A stretch of 64,000 bases of DNA from Symbiodinium natans (lineage: Eukaryota; Sar; Dinophyceae; Suessiales; Symbiodiniaceae). Of this stretch, positions 21,490 through 31,592 are shown in pieces. The DNA is taken from contig CAJNDS010002146.1 in the NCBI GenBank assembly GCA_905221605.1, positions 310,001-374,000 of the forward strand, in the 5' to 3' direction. The translations under genes and the position numbers were made by a program. Under the pieces are notes generated by a model. That model was given only the letters and a program-made list of their open reading frames with translations, was not told where the DNA came from and did no database searches. Numbering within the stretch: the stretch's first letter is position 1; every line of letters starts with the position of its first letter.

Positions 21490-22410
21490 AGCTTACTTGA
21501 AGCATTTTCAAATAAACTAAATGTATCTGGTGGAAATAGTAATTTTGGTGGGACAGCATCATTTCAAAATATATCAACATTTAATAGTGATATTTATGTT
21601 AATAATTCAGGTAGAATATTTCAAAGAGCAGACGCTAATAATTCATTAAATGTAATATCAACAAATGAAATTAATTTTTCATTACAATCAAATAGAACAA
21701 CCGATCCTACAACAGGAACAATAGCACTACAACTAAACGACACTAACGGAATTACAATTAATAGAGCAGTAACAAACAATCAAACACTTAATAGTATTGG
21801 CAATATCGTTGGAGAGGCAGATGTTATTAGTTGGGGTCGCTTTATGTTTCAAAATAGTAGCGAATTTAAGGATGTATTGGATACTCAATATAAATTATAT
21901 ATTAGAAACGGAGATCAAGCGGGTGAAATGAATTTAACAATGGGTTTAGAAAGTAGCACACCAGAAATTCAATTAACGGATGGACAAGTTACTTTATTAG
22001 GTAATTTGGAAATAACACATGTTGATGTTTCAGGTTCACAACGGGTATTAATAAATAATCCCGATACGGATGGGTTTATTAGATTAAGTAATAATAATTT
22101 ATCAAGATTAGACGCCACAAATACAGGTGTTGATGTATACGGTTTCTTCACTACAACTAACAATGCAGATATTGGAGGAAATTTAACATGTGTTGCTTTA
22201 ACTGAAACATCAGACTCTAAATAAAAGAGAACATTAAGGAGGTAAACACGAAAGAGTGCTATAAAGCAGTTAAAAATATTAAACCAAAAACATATAATTT
22301 TATTAATGATGAAGACAAAAAAAGTCATATTGGATTTATAGCAGATGATATAAAAGACGCTAAAATGCCCAAAGAATGGGACAACGTCATATCGCTAACG
22401 AAAACAGGAG
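21490..22410 (+). pseudogene. Viral or phage-type fibre protein with peptidase S74 domain (endogenous viral fragment)
   Basis: Base composition drops to roughly one-third GC between about 21490 and 22410, while both flanks are near 50%. The island encodes about 240 residues of Asn/Thr/Ser/Gly-rich, beta-strand-like text (short repeats such as NNSGRI, TNNADIGGN), as in virion fibre shafts. Then comes ETSDSK and, after a one-base deletion at about 22220, the next frame continues KENI...KPKTYNF...HIGFIADDI. SD-x-K-x-KENI followed by HIGFIADDI is the signature of peptidase S74, the self-cleaving intramolecular chaperone at the end of phage tail spikes and of fibre proteins of giant algal viruses. 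The reading starts and ends within the island, so only a gene piece was captured. A large DNA virus of the host is the likeliest source, with phage or contaminant DNA as alternatives. Confidence 0.78.
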
Positions 22411-24600
22411 CTGTCCGACTTAGATGACCAGAACGAGGCGAACGGAACCGGGGCCAGCACGTGATGCGTGAACAGTGCTGTAATGTCGGGACCGAAGTAG
22501 GGTTTCAACTGGTTTCTTGTGCATGAAGCATACCGTGATATGTCATGGTTCGGATGCATGCGGTACCGATGCGGCCAACGTGACTGCTTAAGCTGCAACA
22601 CATGATAACAATGCATGTCACTCTTGTTTCTGATTGCTGGTGTCCACGTAGCTGCGTGCGAAGAAGTCGTTGACAGAAGTCCCGGTTGCAGGACGTCGAC
22701 CATGTCGAGGACAGGTTTCGGTCCTGGCAGTTTCTAGTTCGTTCTAGAAGGATGTTGGCACCTGTCGTGCATGCGAAAGCCTGTGTGACGTCGGGAATTG
22801 ACTTTGACGGATGAGGAGGGTGAATCAGCTCTTGTGCAACAAGATGAACGTGAAGCAGGCCACTGCGGACACGTTGTGTGTGACATGCTGGCGTTTAGCT
22901 GCTCGAGAATTTGCTCACTGGCATAGTTCAAGGCGTGGACCCTGACATCATCGATGGCTTGGATTTCAGGAAGCGGAAGGCGGTTCGGGCTTGTGCATTC
23001 TGGCCAACTATAAAGGGTCACGTCTTTGAGTTCAGTCAGCTCATTCTCGAAAGGTGTCGTAGCTCTGTCGTGACCGTTTCCCGTGGTGCTGCGACCGGTC
23101 TTGGTTTCTTCATCGAACGCGCTTCAAGGCTTTCTTTTCGTTATGCATTCTACCCTTGATGCCACTACTTGCTTCAATCTTCACTCCAATCTGTTCTATG
23201 TTTGCTTTGCGCAACTCTGGGTTCTATCATACTGGCCTGCACTCGCTAGACTGTTATCGCGTTCATTCTTGCTTCTCCAGCATGCCTCGGGGCTCTAGGC
23301 TCGGAGCTGTACCGTTGAGTACACGTTGGGTCCCCAATTCCGTTCTCTCTTTCGAAGGCGCTTCCAGGTTGTGTCATGTGCGTTTTTTTTCCGCCTGCAC
23401 GACCAGACACGGTGTTTTCGTAGAGCTTGCGTCAGGGCTCGGACAGGAGGCATCGTCTAAACGCCATTGGTTTTAAACTGTGTCGGTCGAGTCGGCCCAC
23501 TTCCTTTCAGAGCTCTGTCGTGCTTCCCTCGACTCCGCTTTCGCTTATTTCATGTGAGACCCAGGATCAGTTTCAGGCACACTCCGAGATTGCATCATGA
23601 GTCAACAGGCCCCTGAACCTGTTCTTTTGCTCCGCATTCCATTCGCGGCTGGTCACGTGCTTCTTCTGAAACGTGTCGTTCCTCAGTAATGCATTATTCT
23701 GCGATGCCATGTGCACATCTGGCTGCCGCGTGGTAACCGTCTGTTTTTGGTACGTGGTGCTGTACAGATTTTGCAGGTCAAGAAGGTGAGATGGTCCCTC
23801 GCCAAGCTGCAATCGATGCGACCCCATCTCGCCGAGCGACTGGAAGTGTTCGTGGGCATACCACTGGACAACGCCCACCAGTCCAGGCTTGTGGAGGAGT
23901 GGAGGACGTCGTTGTTTATTCCAATCTCATGTGGCTGCGATAGCTGGTAGGCTGAGCCGCGAGATCAAGCTGCTGGAGATCGACGTGGGGAATCGCTTGC
24001 AGAAGCCGACGGTCCTGCGCCCATGGAACTCCACGTCTTCCGGCATCTGGGTTGCGCCTGGACTTGTGCAACAGTGTGCCGGAACACTCACTACTTTTCA
24101 TCTTGCTGAGGCGAGTTGCGCGGCATTGTCTTTCGCGAGAACGGACGTGTCGTGTACCTGGACCTTTATTTGGAAAAAACCGATGACGACACCTGCCTTT
24201 GGATGCCCATGCTAGGTGTTGAGTCGACTCGTCATTGCGTTAATTCTGTTGAAGTAGATCACCGATATGCCCACTGTAGCGAATCGGTTACCACGCTGGA
24301 GTGAGCCAAGTAAACCTGTTGTTATCTCATGAATTAAGTTACCATCCGTGTCCTGTTGCAAAAAACTTACGATAGCTTCATATATATATATATGCATATA
24401 TACATACATACATACATATATATATATATATGCATATGTACATATGAACGATCGTCCGCTGTGTACAGCAAGGTCAATTGTTGCTGCGTGATTTGTTTTC
24501 ATGCCCTGCTTGCACAGGGTTCGTTGCAGAAAGTGGCAGCATCGGCTTGATCCTTGAAGCTGTGAAGTGTGTTGAAGTGCCCTGAAGCTTGGTCATTTTG
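22411..24600. other. No confidently assigned gene
   Basis: GC returns to normal at 22411. Minus-strand frames at 22734-23021 and 23573-23930 (text such as VQWYAHEHFQSLGEMGS) have plausible codon texture but no recognised motif. They could be exons of an unknown gene. An AT-rich microsatellite lies near 24.4 kb. Confidence 0.4.
24378..24446. repeat. TA/CATA microsatellite
   Basis: Alternating TA with interspersed GCATA and CATACATACATA runs form a near-palindromic block of about 70 bp. Confidence 0.9.
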
Positions 24601-24612
24601 GCTTTGCCCCAG

Positions 24613-26212
24613 GCAACACTGGCCGAGCTGCATTCGCATCATGAGCTCGCCCCGCTCCACATCGCAGCCGTGATCTGAGCATGGAGGGCCAGAGTCGATA
24701 GGTTGGTAGCTTTCAAAGGGGTTCTTGGGCCCTGCGCACTCAGGCGCTTTGCAGCCGTGCAGATGTCGTGGAGTTCCTTCTGCAACGAGAAGCTACGGAC
24801 CCAAATCTTGCAGGCGACGCCCGTCATGAGCTTTTCTTCGCTTTGTTTGCTCATATCTCTACCCATGAGAGGTCTAGGACTTGAGCGTGCGCGCTGCATC
24901 TTCATATGTCAGATGACTTGACAGGCGCGTGCAATGATCGATCGTTTTTTGCTCAGATGCATGGATGTGGTGAATGTTCGGAGCCGAGCTGCGTTCAAGC
25001 CGAGTTTAAGGTTGCACATAGCGGCATCTTCCAGCCCACGGACTGTCGAACTTCTGCCGCTCGACTCGACACAGTGTAAGTGCCACCTTCCGAAGAAGAC
25101 CTTTTGAGCCGTTCCTGGAATCAAGGCTGAAAGGCAGCTGCAAGCCCAGCAGGGTTGACGGTCTCTTGGCCGAACAGGGGTACGACACGACACGAGCAGA
25201 GAGTCCCAGAAGAGTCCGAGGATGAAGCGGACACCGCGCTTCACCACGCTTGTTGCCACCAGCAGCTGCCAACTATCCGCCTCCTGCTAGAGGCCTGTCT
25301 CACTGCGGGGCCAGGTTACAAAAACAGGTTCTCCAGGCTGGCGCCAGCCCTGCTTGCTGCACCTAACCCCCTTAAAAGACTCGACAGGCTGCCGCTGACC
25401 CATGCTCAACAAACGACTTCGGCGTGCAGCGCCCAGAGAGAGTATGGGTGCTGCTATTCTCTGCTATTTGTTGCTGTTGTTACGTATTGCTTGTTGCACT
25501 GTCGCAGTGTGGGTGCGCAGGGATGCCTCAGCAAAAGAGAGGAGTGCACTTCGCCAGATCACTCCGCTTCACTGCGCCGCAGCAGCAGCCGCGCTTCAAG
25601 AGTGTGATGTCTGCGAGGTCTGACGCGTAGCGTGCAGCATGAAGACATGCAAGCAAGCCACGGCTCTAGTATCCCAAGCTTGACAAAGCCTGCGGTGTTC
25701 AATATGGCTATCTACATTGAAGAGGGCTGTCGCAGCCGGGTACGCCCGCGCCGACTAGAGCGAGGGTATTTGAGGAGGAAACGGGGGGGGGGGGGGGGGG
25801 AATTTTCAGGAAGTATTTCAGAATTCGCCTGGCAGAGTTGAAGAGTGAACGTGGAAGATGCATTTGCTGGCAGGAAACTGCGTAAGCCAGCAATCAATCC
25901 AGCCTGGCCAGGCCAAAGCAGCACATGCAGTGCTACTGTTGTGCTGCGCAAAAGTGGACATCGCTGCGCGAGATGAGTTGTAGCCTTGGAGGTCAGATGC
26001 GGTTGCAACCTTGTGAAACATGGCATGTGCTTGCAACTTGAAGCGGTTGCCGGGATTTTGCGAGTATGACTCTCCACGATGTGGGCAACGCTACGGTTCG
26101 GCGTTTCATTTTGGACATGCTCGCACCGAGGCAGGGCAAGACGCCTGCAGCGGTGGCTCGCATGGCCGGTGCTGCGGCCAGTCTCGTGACTTTCTTACAG
26201 GCCCGGGGCTCA
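24613..26212 (+). CDS. Ankyrin-repeat protein, several short exons
   Basis: Ankyrin repeats are recognisable in separate plus-strand pieces bounded by AG and GT/GA-like sites. ELHSHHELAPLHIAA (about 24630-24675) joins well to RADVVEFLLQREATDPNLAG (24755-24820), giving a complete TPLHIAA...ADVVEFLLQ...DPN repeat. EADTALHHACCHQQLPTIRLLLEA lies at 25225-25300, QITPLHCAAAAAALQ at 25553-25600 and GKTPAAVARMAGAAASLVTFL at about 26138-26205. Ankyrin repeats mediate protein-protein contacts. The repeat order is natural on one strand, so this is read as one gene with introns. Exact exon borders, the start and the C-terminal partner domain are unknown, and decay is possible. Confidence 0.6.
25783..25800. 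repeat. Poly-G tract of 18
   Basis: Eighteen consecutive G follow GGAAAC, within what is probably an intron of the ankyrin gene. Such runs are also common assembly trouble spots. Confidence 0.95.
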
Positions 26213-27017
26213 TCTTGTTTTTCATTTTTTCAGTGCAAGTTCACCATATTCATATGATTCATATGGCTTCGGCTCCAGGCTTGGCTTGGATCCCCGCAGC
26301 TTGGTTTCCCGCTGCCGGGTTCTCCTTCCCAAGCAGCGAGGCATCGAACAGTTTCTTGAGCTTGCGCTGGTTCAGTCCGCGTTGCCTGCGCGTTTGATTC
26401 AAAAGCTAGCACTACGTAGGACACCAAACAGTGCACTGTTGGCTCAAATATACAGCGCACAAGCATCCCAGACCGGCTTGCAGAAAGCTGGAGTGTTCCC
26501 AGAGATAGATCCGAGGCAGCCGTCCCCAAAATCAGTCAGAAATCCACATTCAGGAATGCTTGCGCCAAGCTTGCGTGGCACTCAAGTGCTGCAATGCAGA
26601 CCCCGCACGCGGAGCCCCAGCTGTCGCTGAAGCTTCAAGCTTGGCGGTGAGAAACCCGCGAAGATTCCCTCCTCCTTCTTCAATTTTGGGTCCTTTGAGT
26701 GCTGGATGTTTGGAGGCTCCCCATCTTCTTCAACTGATTTTGGCAGCTTCCATTCACGAATGTTTGTCACTTCAATGCGGCGTTGGGTGCTGTGGCTGCT
26801 GCTCGGACCAAGCGGTGGCCCCGAGCGCTTCAGATGCCGTGTTGTCTTTTTGCTCGATTTCAGTCTGCTCGTTTTCGTTGTGTCTTTAATGGCGAATCAT
26901 TTAGTTTTGGATTATGAATAAGGAATATACACAGAACGTAGCTGCAATACTAGATTTATAATTTGACTTCGTTGTGAATGGACATTACGACCAGAAACTA
27001 AATGACGAGAAAACAAA
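26213..27017. other. No gene assigned
   Basis: Plus-strand frames around 26290-26630 have plausible composition (FLELALVQSALPARLIQKLA) but no recognised domain. They may be further exons of the ankyrin gene or chance. Confidence 0.3.
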
Positions 27018-27135
27018 TGTACTCAATCTGCTCGTATTCGTTCTCTTCCTGCTCGTATACATTCTGCTCGTATTCGTTCTCTCTCTGCTCGTATTCATTC
27101 TGCTTGTGTTCGTTCTCTCTCTGCTCGTATTCCTG
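27018..27135 (+). repeat. CTGCTCGTATTC-type minisatellite, copy 1
   Basis: About seven imperfect 15-18-bp units with core CTGCTCGTATTCGTTCTCT. The same unit recurs at 28503-28745, so this is a dispersed minisatellite family. Confidence 0.8.
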
Positions 27136-27283
27136 GATTTTGGTGATTGATGGGGTGCTGATTCCTTACTTTCTGTTTTTTTTGTGCTTGCTGGGGTGCT
27201 GATTGCTTACTTTCTGGATGGGGTGCTGATTGCTTATTGCTTCATTTCTGTGTTTTTCGTGCCTGCCGCTCCTGCGACTGAAA

Positions 27284-27405
27284 GTTCCCGGTGACTCTGT
27301 CTCTTTTTGGGCTCTTGGACCGCTCCACGACAGAACGGGCGGATTGGGGGAACTCTGTCATGGAGCGGTCCATGAGCCCAAAGAGAGGCACCGTCACCGG
27401 GGAAC
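27284..27405. repeat. Imperfect inverted repeat, about 51-bp arms
   Basis: Bases 27284-27334 pair with 27354-27405 (for example TTGGGCTC[T]TGGACCGCTCCA against TGGAGCGGTCCATGAGCCCAA) with a few mismatches and a 19-bp loop. Transcribed, it would form a long hairpin. It could be a foldback element or a MITE relic. No flanking target duplication was found. Confidence 0.75.
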
Positions 27406-27567
27406 TATCGCGCCAGCAAAGGGATCTTTTGTTAACCATGCTTGTTGCTTCCACCCTCGAACCACTCAAGATTAGAAAGACTAAGAGGGGAAACGCCCCA
27501 GACCCAGAGTTTCGAGCCAGAATGGGGGGTCTGGGCCACAGGAGGCCTTTTCATAGGGTGGGACAAA

Positions 27568-28030
27568 CACAAGAAGAAAACGTGACCGCCAAGAGGAAAA
27601 ATGGAGAACGACATAGAATGACTTGAACCACACAAAGGAAGAAAACGTGACCGCCAAGAGAAAGGGCGCGTGGGGTGGCTTGAGGAGTGCAAAAGAAGAA
27701 AACGTTACCGCCAAGAGGAGGGGTGGAGAACGACGTAGAATGACTTGAAACACATAAAGGAAGAAAATATGGCCGCCAGGAGGAGGGCGCATAGAATGAC
27801 TTGAAAAAGACAAAAGGAGACAACATGACTGCCAAGAGGAAAAATGAAGAAAGACATAGAACGACTTGAAACAAACAAAGGAAGAACGTGTGGCCGCCAA
27901 GAGGAAACATGGAGAATGACACAGAATGACTTGAAACAAAAGAAGAAAACCTGACCGCGAAGAGGAAAACGGAGAAAGACACAGAATGACTTGAAACAGA
28001 CAAAAGAAGAAACGTGACCACCAAGAGTAA
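27568..28030. repeat. Tandem repeat of about 62 bp, 8 degenerate units
   Basis: Units contain GAAGAAAACGTGACCGCCAAGAGG, a variable A-rich piece with GGAGAACGACATAGAATGACTTG, and AAACACACAAAG. Eight units vary from about 54 to 68 bp. One and a half further units lie at 28765-28850. Frames through this block on both strands are low-complexity artefacts. Confidence 0.8.
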
Positions 28031-28231
28031 ATAATTGTGTTAACCTCATGTTTTCTGTTTTCCCCCACCCCACCCTCGAACAACTCGGTGGGAAGGGGGG
28101 GTGCTTACTTGTGGGTTTGGACGAGTGCTTATGGGGTGCTGATGGCTTACTTGTTCGTGCTTGCTGGGGCGATGAGGGGGGTGGGCGGCCCGGGCGAGCT
28201 GTGGGTAGGGTGGGTGTGGGGGGGGTAGGGG

Positions 28232-28352
28232 GTGGCCATTGGCGAAAAATTAGTGCTAGTGCTCGCCAATGGCCACGGTTTCTTTGCCAATGGCCACGGT
28301 TTTTTTTGCCAATGGCCACGGGTCAATCGGCCACAAAGCCGTGGCCATTGGC
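28232..28352. repeat. Direct and inverted GCCAATGGCCACGG repeats
   Basis: GCCAATGGCCACGG occurs three times in direct orientation (28265, 28286, 28308), separated by T-rich spacers. It is flanked by inverted copies at 28232 (partial) and 28339 (CCGTGGCCATTGGC, complete). The block can fold into alternative hairpins. Confidence 0.8.
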
Positions 28353-28502
28353 AAAAAAGCAGCCCCGGGTCAAACAATCTCTAGTAGAGCCGCGGTTTGG
28401 ACTCTAGAAAAAACCGCACCCACCCAGAGACTCCCAAAACATTACGAGACATGACGTGTAGATTTCGTCATCAGCAAGCCCTGTCCCCAAACCTTATTTT
28501 AT

Positions 28503-28745
28503 TCATTCTGCTCGGATTCGTTTTTTTTCTTCTCGTTGTTATTCTGCTCGTATGCGTGTCTTTCTGCTGGTATTCATTCTGCTCGTATTCATTCTCTTTC
28601 TGCTCGTCGTCAGCCTGCTCGTATTCGTTCTCTTTCTGCTCGTTTTCAGTCTGCTCGTTTTCGTTGTCTTTCTGCTCCTATTCATTCTGCTCGTGTTCGT
28701 TCTATCCCTGCTGGTGTTCATTCCGATCGTATTCGTTCTCTTCTG
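28503..28745 (+). repeat. CTGCTCGTATTC-type minisatellite, copy 2
   Basis: About fourteen imperfect units related to those at 27018-27135. Units alternate TTCTCTTTCTGCTCG and ATTCTGCTCG. It is followed directly by a unit of the 62-bp repeat, the same partner found beside copy 1. Confidence 0.8.
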
Positions 28746-28859
28746 CCTGAAATACAGAAGTGACTTGAAACAGACAAAAGAAGAAAACGTGTCCGCCAAG
28801 AGGAAAAATTGAGAAAGACATAGCACGACTTGAAACAGACAACACCTGGGAGTTCGCAT

Positions 28860-29630
28860 TCTGCTCCGCAGACCATCGTTGTGTCGGGCAGTGCCATTGC
28901 TGCTTGAAACACACGCTTTGGACTGCGGTTTTTTGGACAGCTTGACAGGTTGCATGCCACCCAGCAGGTCCAGTGACCTCTCGCGACGCTTCCTGGGTTT
29001 CAAGACCGAAGAAGACTTCCCTCCGTTCTGGCTACAATGTGGCAGCGTGGCATGAACGTTTGAGTTCTGGGAACTGGAGAGCTGAGTTTGGATTGTTTGA
29101 GAGGATGTGCGAGCATCGGCAGGCGGAAGCTTAAATCACAACCGTTCCCATGAGTTCTTTAAAGCCTTCCCAGCAAAGAGGAGCCATGAAGGCAGATGGC
29201 GTTCCGCCAAATGTGTTTAGCCAAATTCAAAGCAATAGCGATCTCTTGCACCAGATGGAGGGCCGTACTGTGCCTCCTAGCGAAGTCAACTTCGCCGGAG
29301 TGGGGGCGCTTGTGACCAAGAGCCTCCCCGCTGTGTCTCGGTCCTTGTGATCGCATGTGGTCGCCCAGAGAAAGGAGGTTGCGTGTTGCCGTGTCGATCT
29401 TTTCTTGTGGCTCGGTGGAAAAGGGAAAAATTGAACAGTCAGAGCAACCCACCCTTTGCTTTCAAAAGGCCCCTCCGCTTCACATCGACCTCAAGGAGTT
29501 GACAACGCTCCGTTGGTCAGGGAGTCTCTGAAATACTCGGGGGTTGGGCACACCAGGGGATACTCTGGGGTTGGGTGCCCCAGGGACTCTCTGGAAATAT
29601 TCTGGGGCTTCACACGGGTGATGGGCGAGG
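28860..29630. other. No gene assigned
   Basis: A short plus-strand frame at 29150-29350 shows coding-like text (KADGVPPNVFSQIQSNSDLLHQ) but no known motif. A CTGGGGTTGGG-type partial repeat lies at 29535-29610. Confidence 0.3.
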
Positions 29631-29639
29631 AGTAGACCG

Positions 29640-29915
29640 GGCGAAGTAAGCGAAGACGCACCCAACCAGAACAACCACACATAGTAAGCGAAGACGCGCC
29701 AATGAGCAAAACAACTGCATGTAGAGCATGTAAGCGAAGACGCACCTATAAGCAAAACAAGCTCACATAGAGCGAAGACGCACCACTACAAGCAGAACAA
29801 TTGCACATAGTGAGCGAAGACGCGCCAGCAAGCACATCGTAGGCGAAGACACACTTATAAGCAAAACAAGCGCATGTAGAACAAAGACGCGCCGCCAAGC
29901 AAAGCAATGTGGATG
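29640..29915. repeat. Tandem repeat of about 35-50 bp with core GCGAAGACGC
   Basis: Seven units share AAGCGAAGACGC followed by CC, a variable piece with AAGCAAAACAA, and CACATAG or CATGTAGA. Spacing varies from about 35 to 50 bp. Confidence 0.8.
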
Positions 29916-30121
29916 AGTGAAGTTATTGGAGAGTTGCTTTCGTGCCATTTTGGATAGTATCATGGTACATATATATTAGTAGATTTATTGAGAAGCTGAA
30001 CACACAACTAGACATGCTTGTTTCTGCAGCAGTGATGGAATGTATGTTTGCAATTGCATGCACTGAGTTTCTGCAAGCACGAGACTCTGCTGCTGTCCTG
30101 TGGACGCTTGTTTTGCTGGCG

Positions 30122-30790
30122 GATGTCCAGGGCATCTGCGATGATGCGAACGGCAAGCTGGAGCTCGCCCAGTCTTCGTTGCAGCAATCGCAGGCGCAAA
30201 GCTGACTTGCAGCTTGCAGTCGCCAGGGTATTGCCGACCAATGAGCACCCAGTTCGCAGCTGCCCTTGAGGAGAGCTGCGCTGAGCTGCAAGAAAAGGTG
30301 AAGGCTCTTGAGCGAAACTTGAGGCAGCGTTGCCGCTAGGACACTGCAGTTTTTACGGGAGCCTATGAAAAGCGAATGAGCCCCTGAGAGAAGTGAAGAA
30401 GAAGAAGAATTCGCAACTGGAGGGCGAAGCAAGGGAGAAGGAGGCAGATCTGCTCCCATCAATCAAAAGCCTATGCGCTGCAATTTTCTTCTGCTTGTCT
30501 TCGACAGGTGCAGAAGCAAGAAGCGGCGACCCTGCGCTGCACCTATTCACATTCTGTTTGCACGCATGGCTTTTGCCGGACACGAGGATTAGGCTGAATT
30601 TCTGAATGCGTTTTGACTGCCAAGGCTGCAGTACGCTTGGAACTGCAACCAGGAGGCTGCGCACGGCCCAGAGGGTTCTTCAGGAAGTTTCTTTAATTGT
30701 AAGTTGAGCGTGCGTTGACACATTGCCTCAGGTGGAGGCAGAGCTTCGCACCTGCAAGCAGCAGCTGTGGTGGCAGCGGCTTGGATATTG
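30122..30790 (+). CDS. Possible coiled-coil protein exons
   Basis: Four plus-strand pieces have strong coiled-coil texture: DDANGKLELAQSSLQQSQAQ (about 30140-30200), ALEESCAELQEKVKALERNL (30263-30325), NSQLEGEAREKEADLL (30411-30458) and VEAELRTCKQQL (30733-30768). The last follows CCTCAG and the first follows GTCCAG, as expected at 3' splice sites. Together they suggest a multi-exon coiled-coil protein. Frames, exon borders and the rest of the gene are unresolved, so this is tentative. Confidence 0.35.
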
Positions 30791-30959
30791 GGTTTAGAGG
30801 CTTTTGCAATGTTTCCCGCAGGCTTCAGGGTTCATTCGGATTCGCAACCGATGTTGGCAGCGTGCAATGTGAAGCCGCCATGAGCATTGCAACACTCTGG
30901 GAAGCCCAAACCTGTGCAATCCTACAAGTAAGGTACCATGCGTGGTGAGCGAGGCGTGA

Positions 30960-31012
30960 TCGCAGCGCCTGAACCCTGAACCCTGCAACCTCTAGCCTGG
31001 ACCCCTAAACCC
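30960..31012. repeat. Short telomere-like CCCTGAACCCT run
   Basis: CCTGAACCCTGAACCCTGCAACC...CCCCTAAACCC is a diverged CCCTAAA-type run. Confidence 0.5.
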
Positions 31013-31592
31013 ATCAGGGCACTGGACTGGCACATGTCAGCCGCCACGCCAGTGACTTTGGCTCTGTTGGAACGACCAAAACTCAACACAGCACAGTCTC
31101 GCGCTGGAGTCACATGGACATGGCGTGCTTTCAATGAAGGATTTTGTCAGATGGCAACACTCCGGAAAAGGCAGTGGGCGCAATGACGCTACCTGTCGAG
31201 TTCCTGTTCCTGGCATTTTATCGATTCCAGCTGGTTTGTTGCGTTTGGGCCCCAGTTCTTAGCACAAACGGTCACAACAGCAAGACCTGTTATGAAACGC
31301 AAATGCTCACAGGAAAAAAGTGGGTTGGATACCAAACACAAGATACTGTGAGCTGTTGATGTCCTTGTTGTGTGTGGATGACGGGTCAGACTCCATGCGC
31401 TCGTCGACTCCTTCTGGTTCAATGTTGGGGTTGGGCTCATGCCACCCGTGATGTAGCATTTGGCTTTGCTATCATTGTGTTCTAGCAGTGTTGTTTTGCA
31501 GGCAACTTCCGTTTCATATTTAAACAGCTGGATTTGCAGAATGAGAACCTGTTCAACGTCACACCGAGTCACACCCCCGTGTATTCCCAAGC

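Noticed and set aside
27432-28319. Overlapping Phe/Ser-rich frames on the minus strand
   Set aside because: They follow the 62-bp repeat in all frames and have biased composition without motifs.
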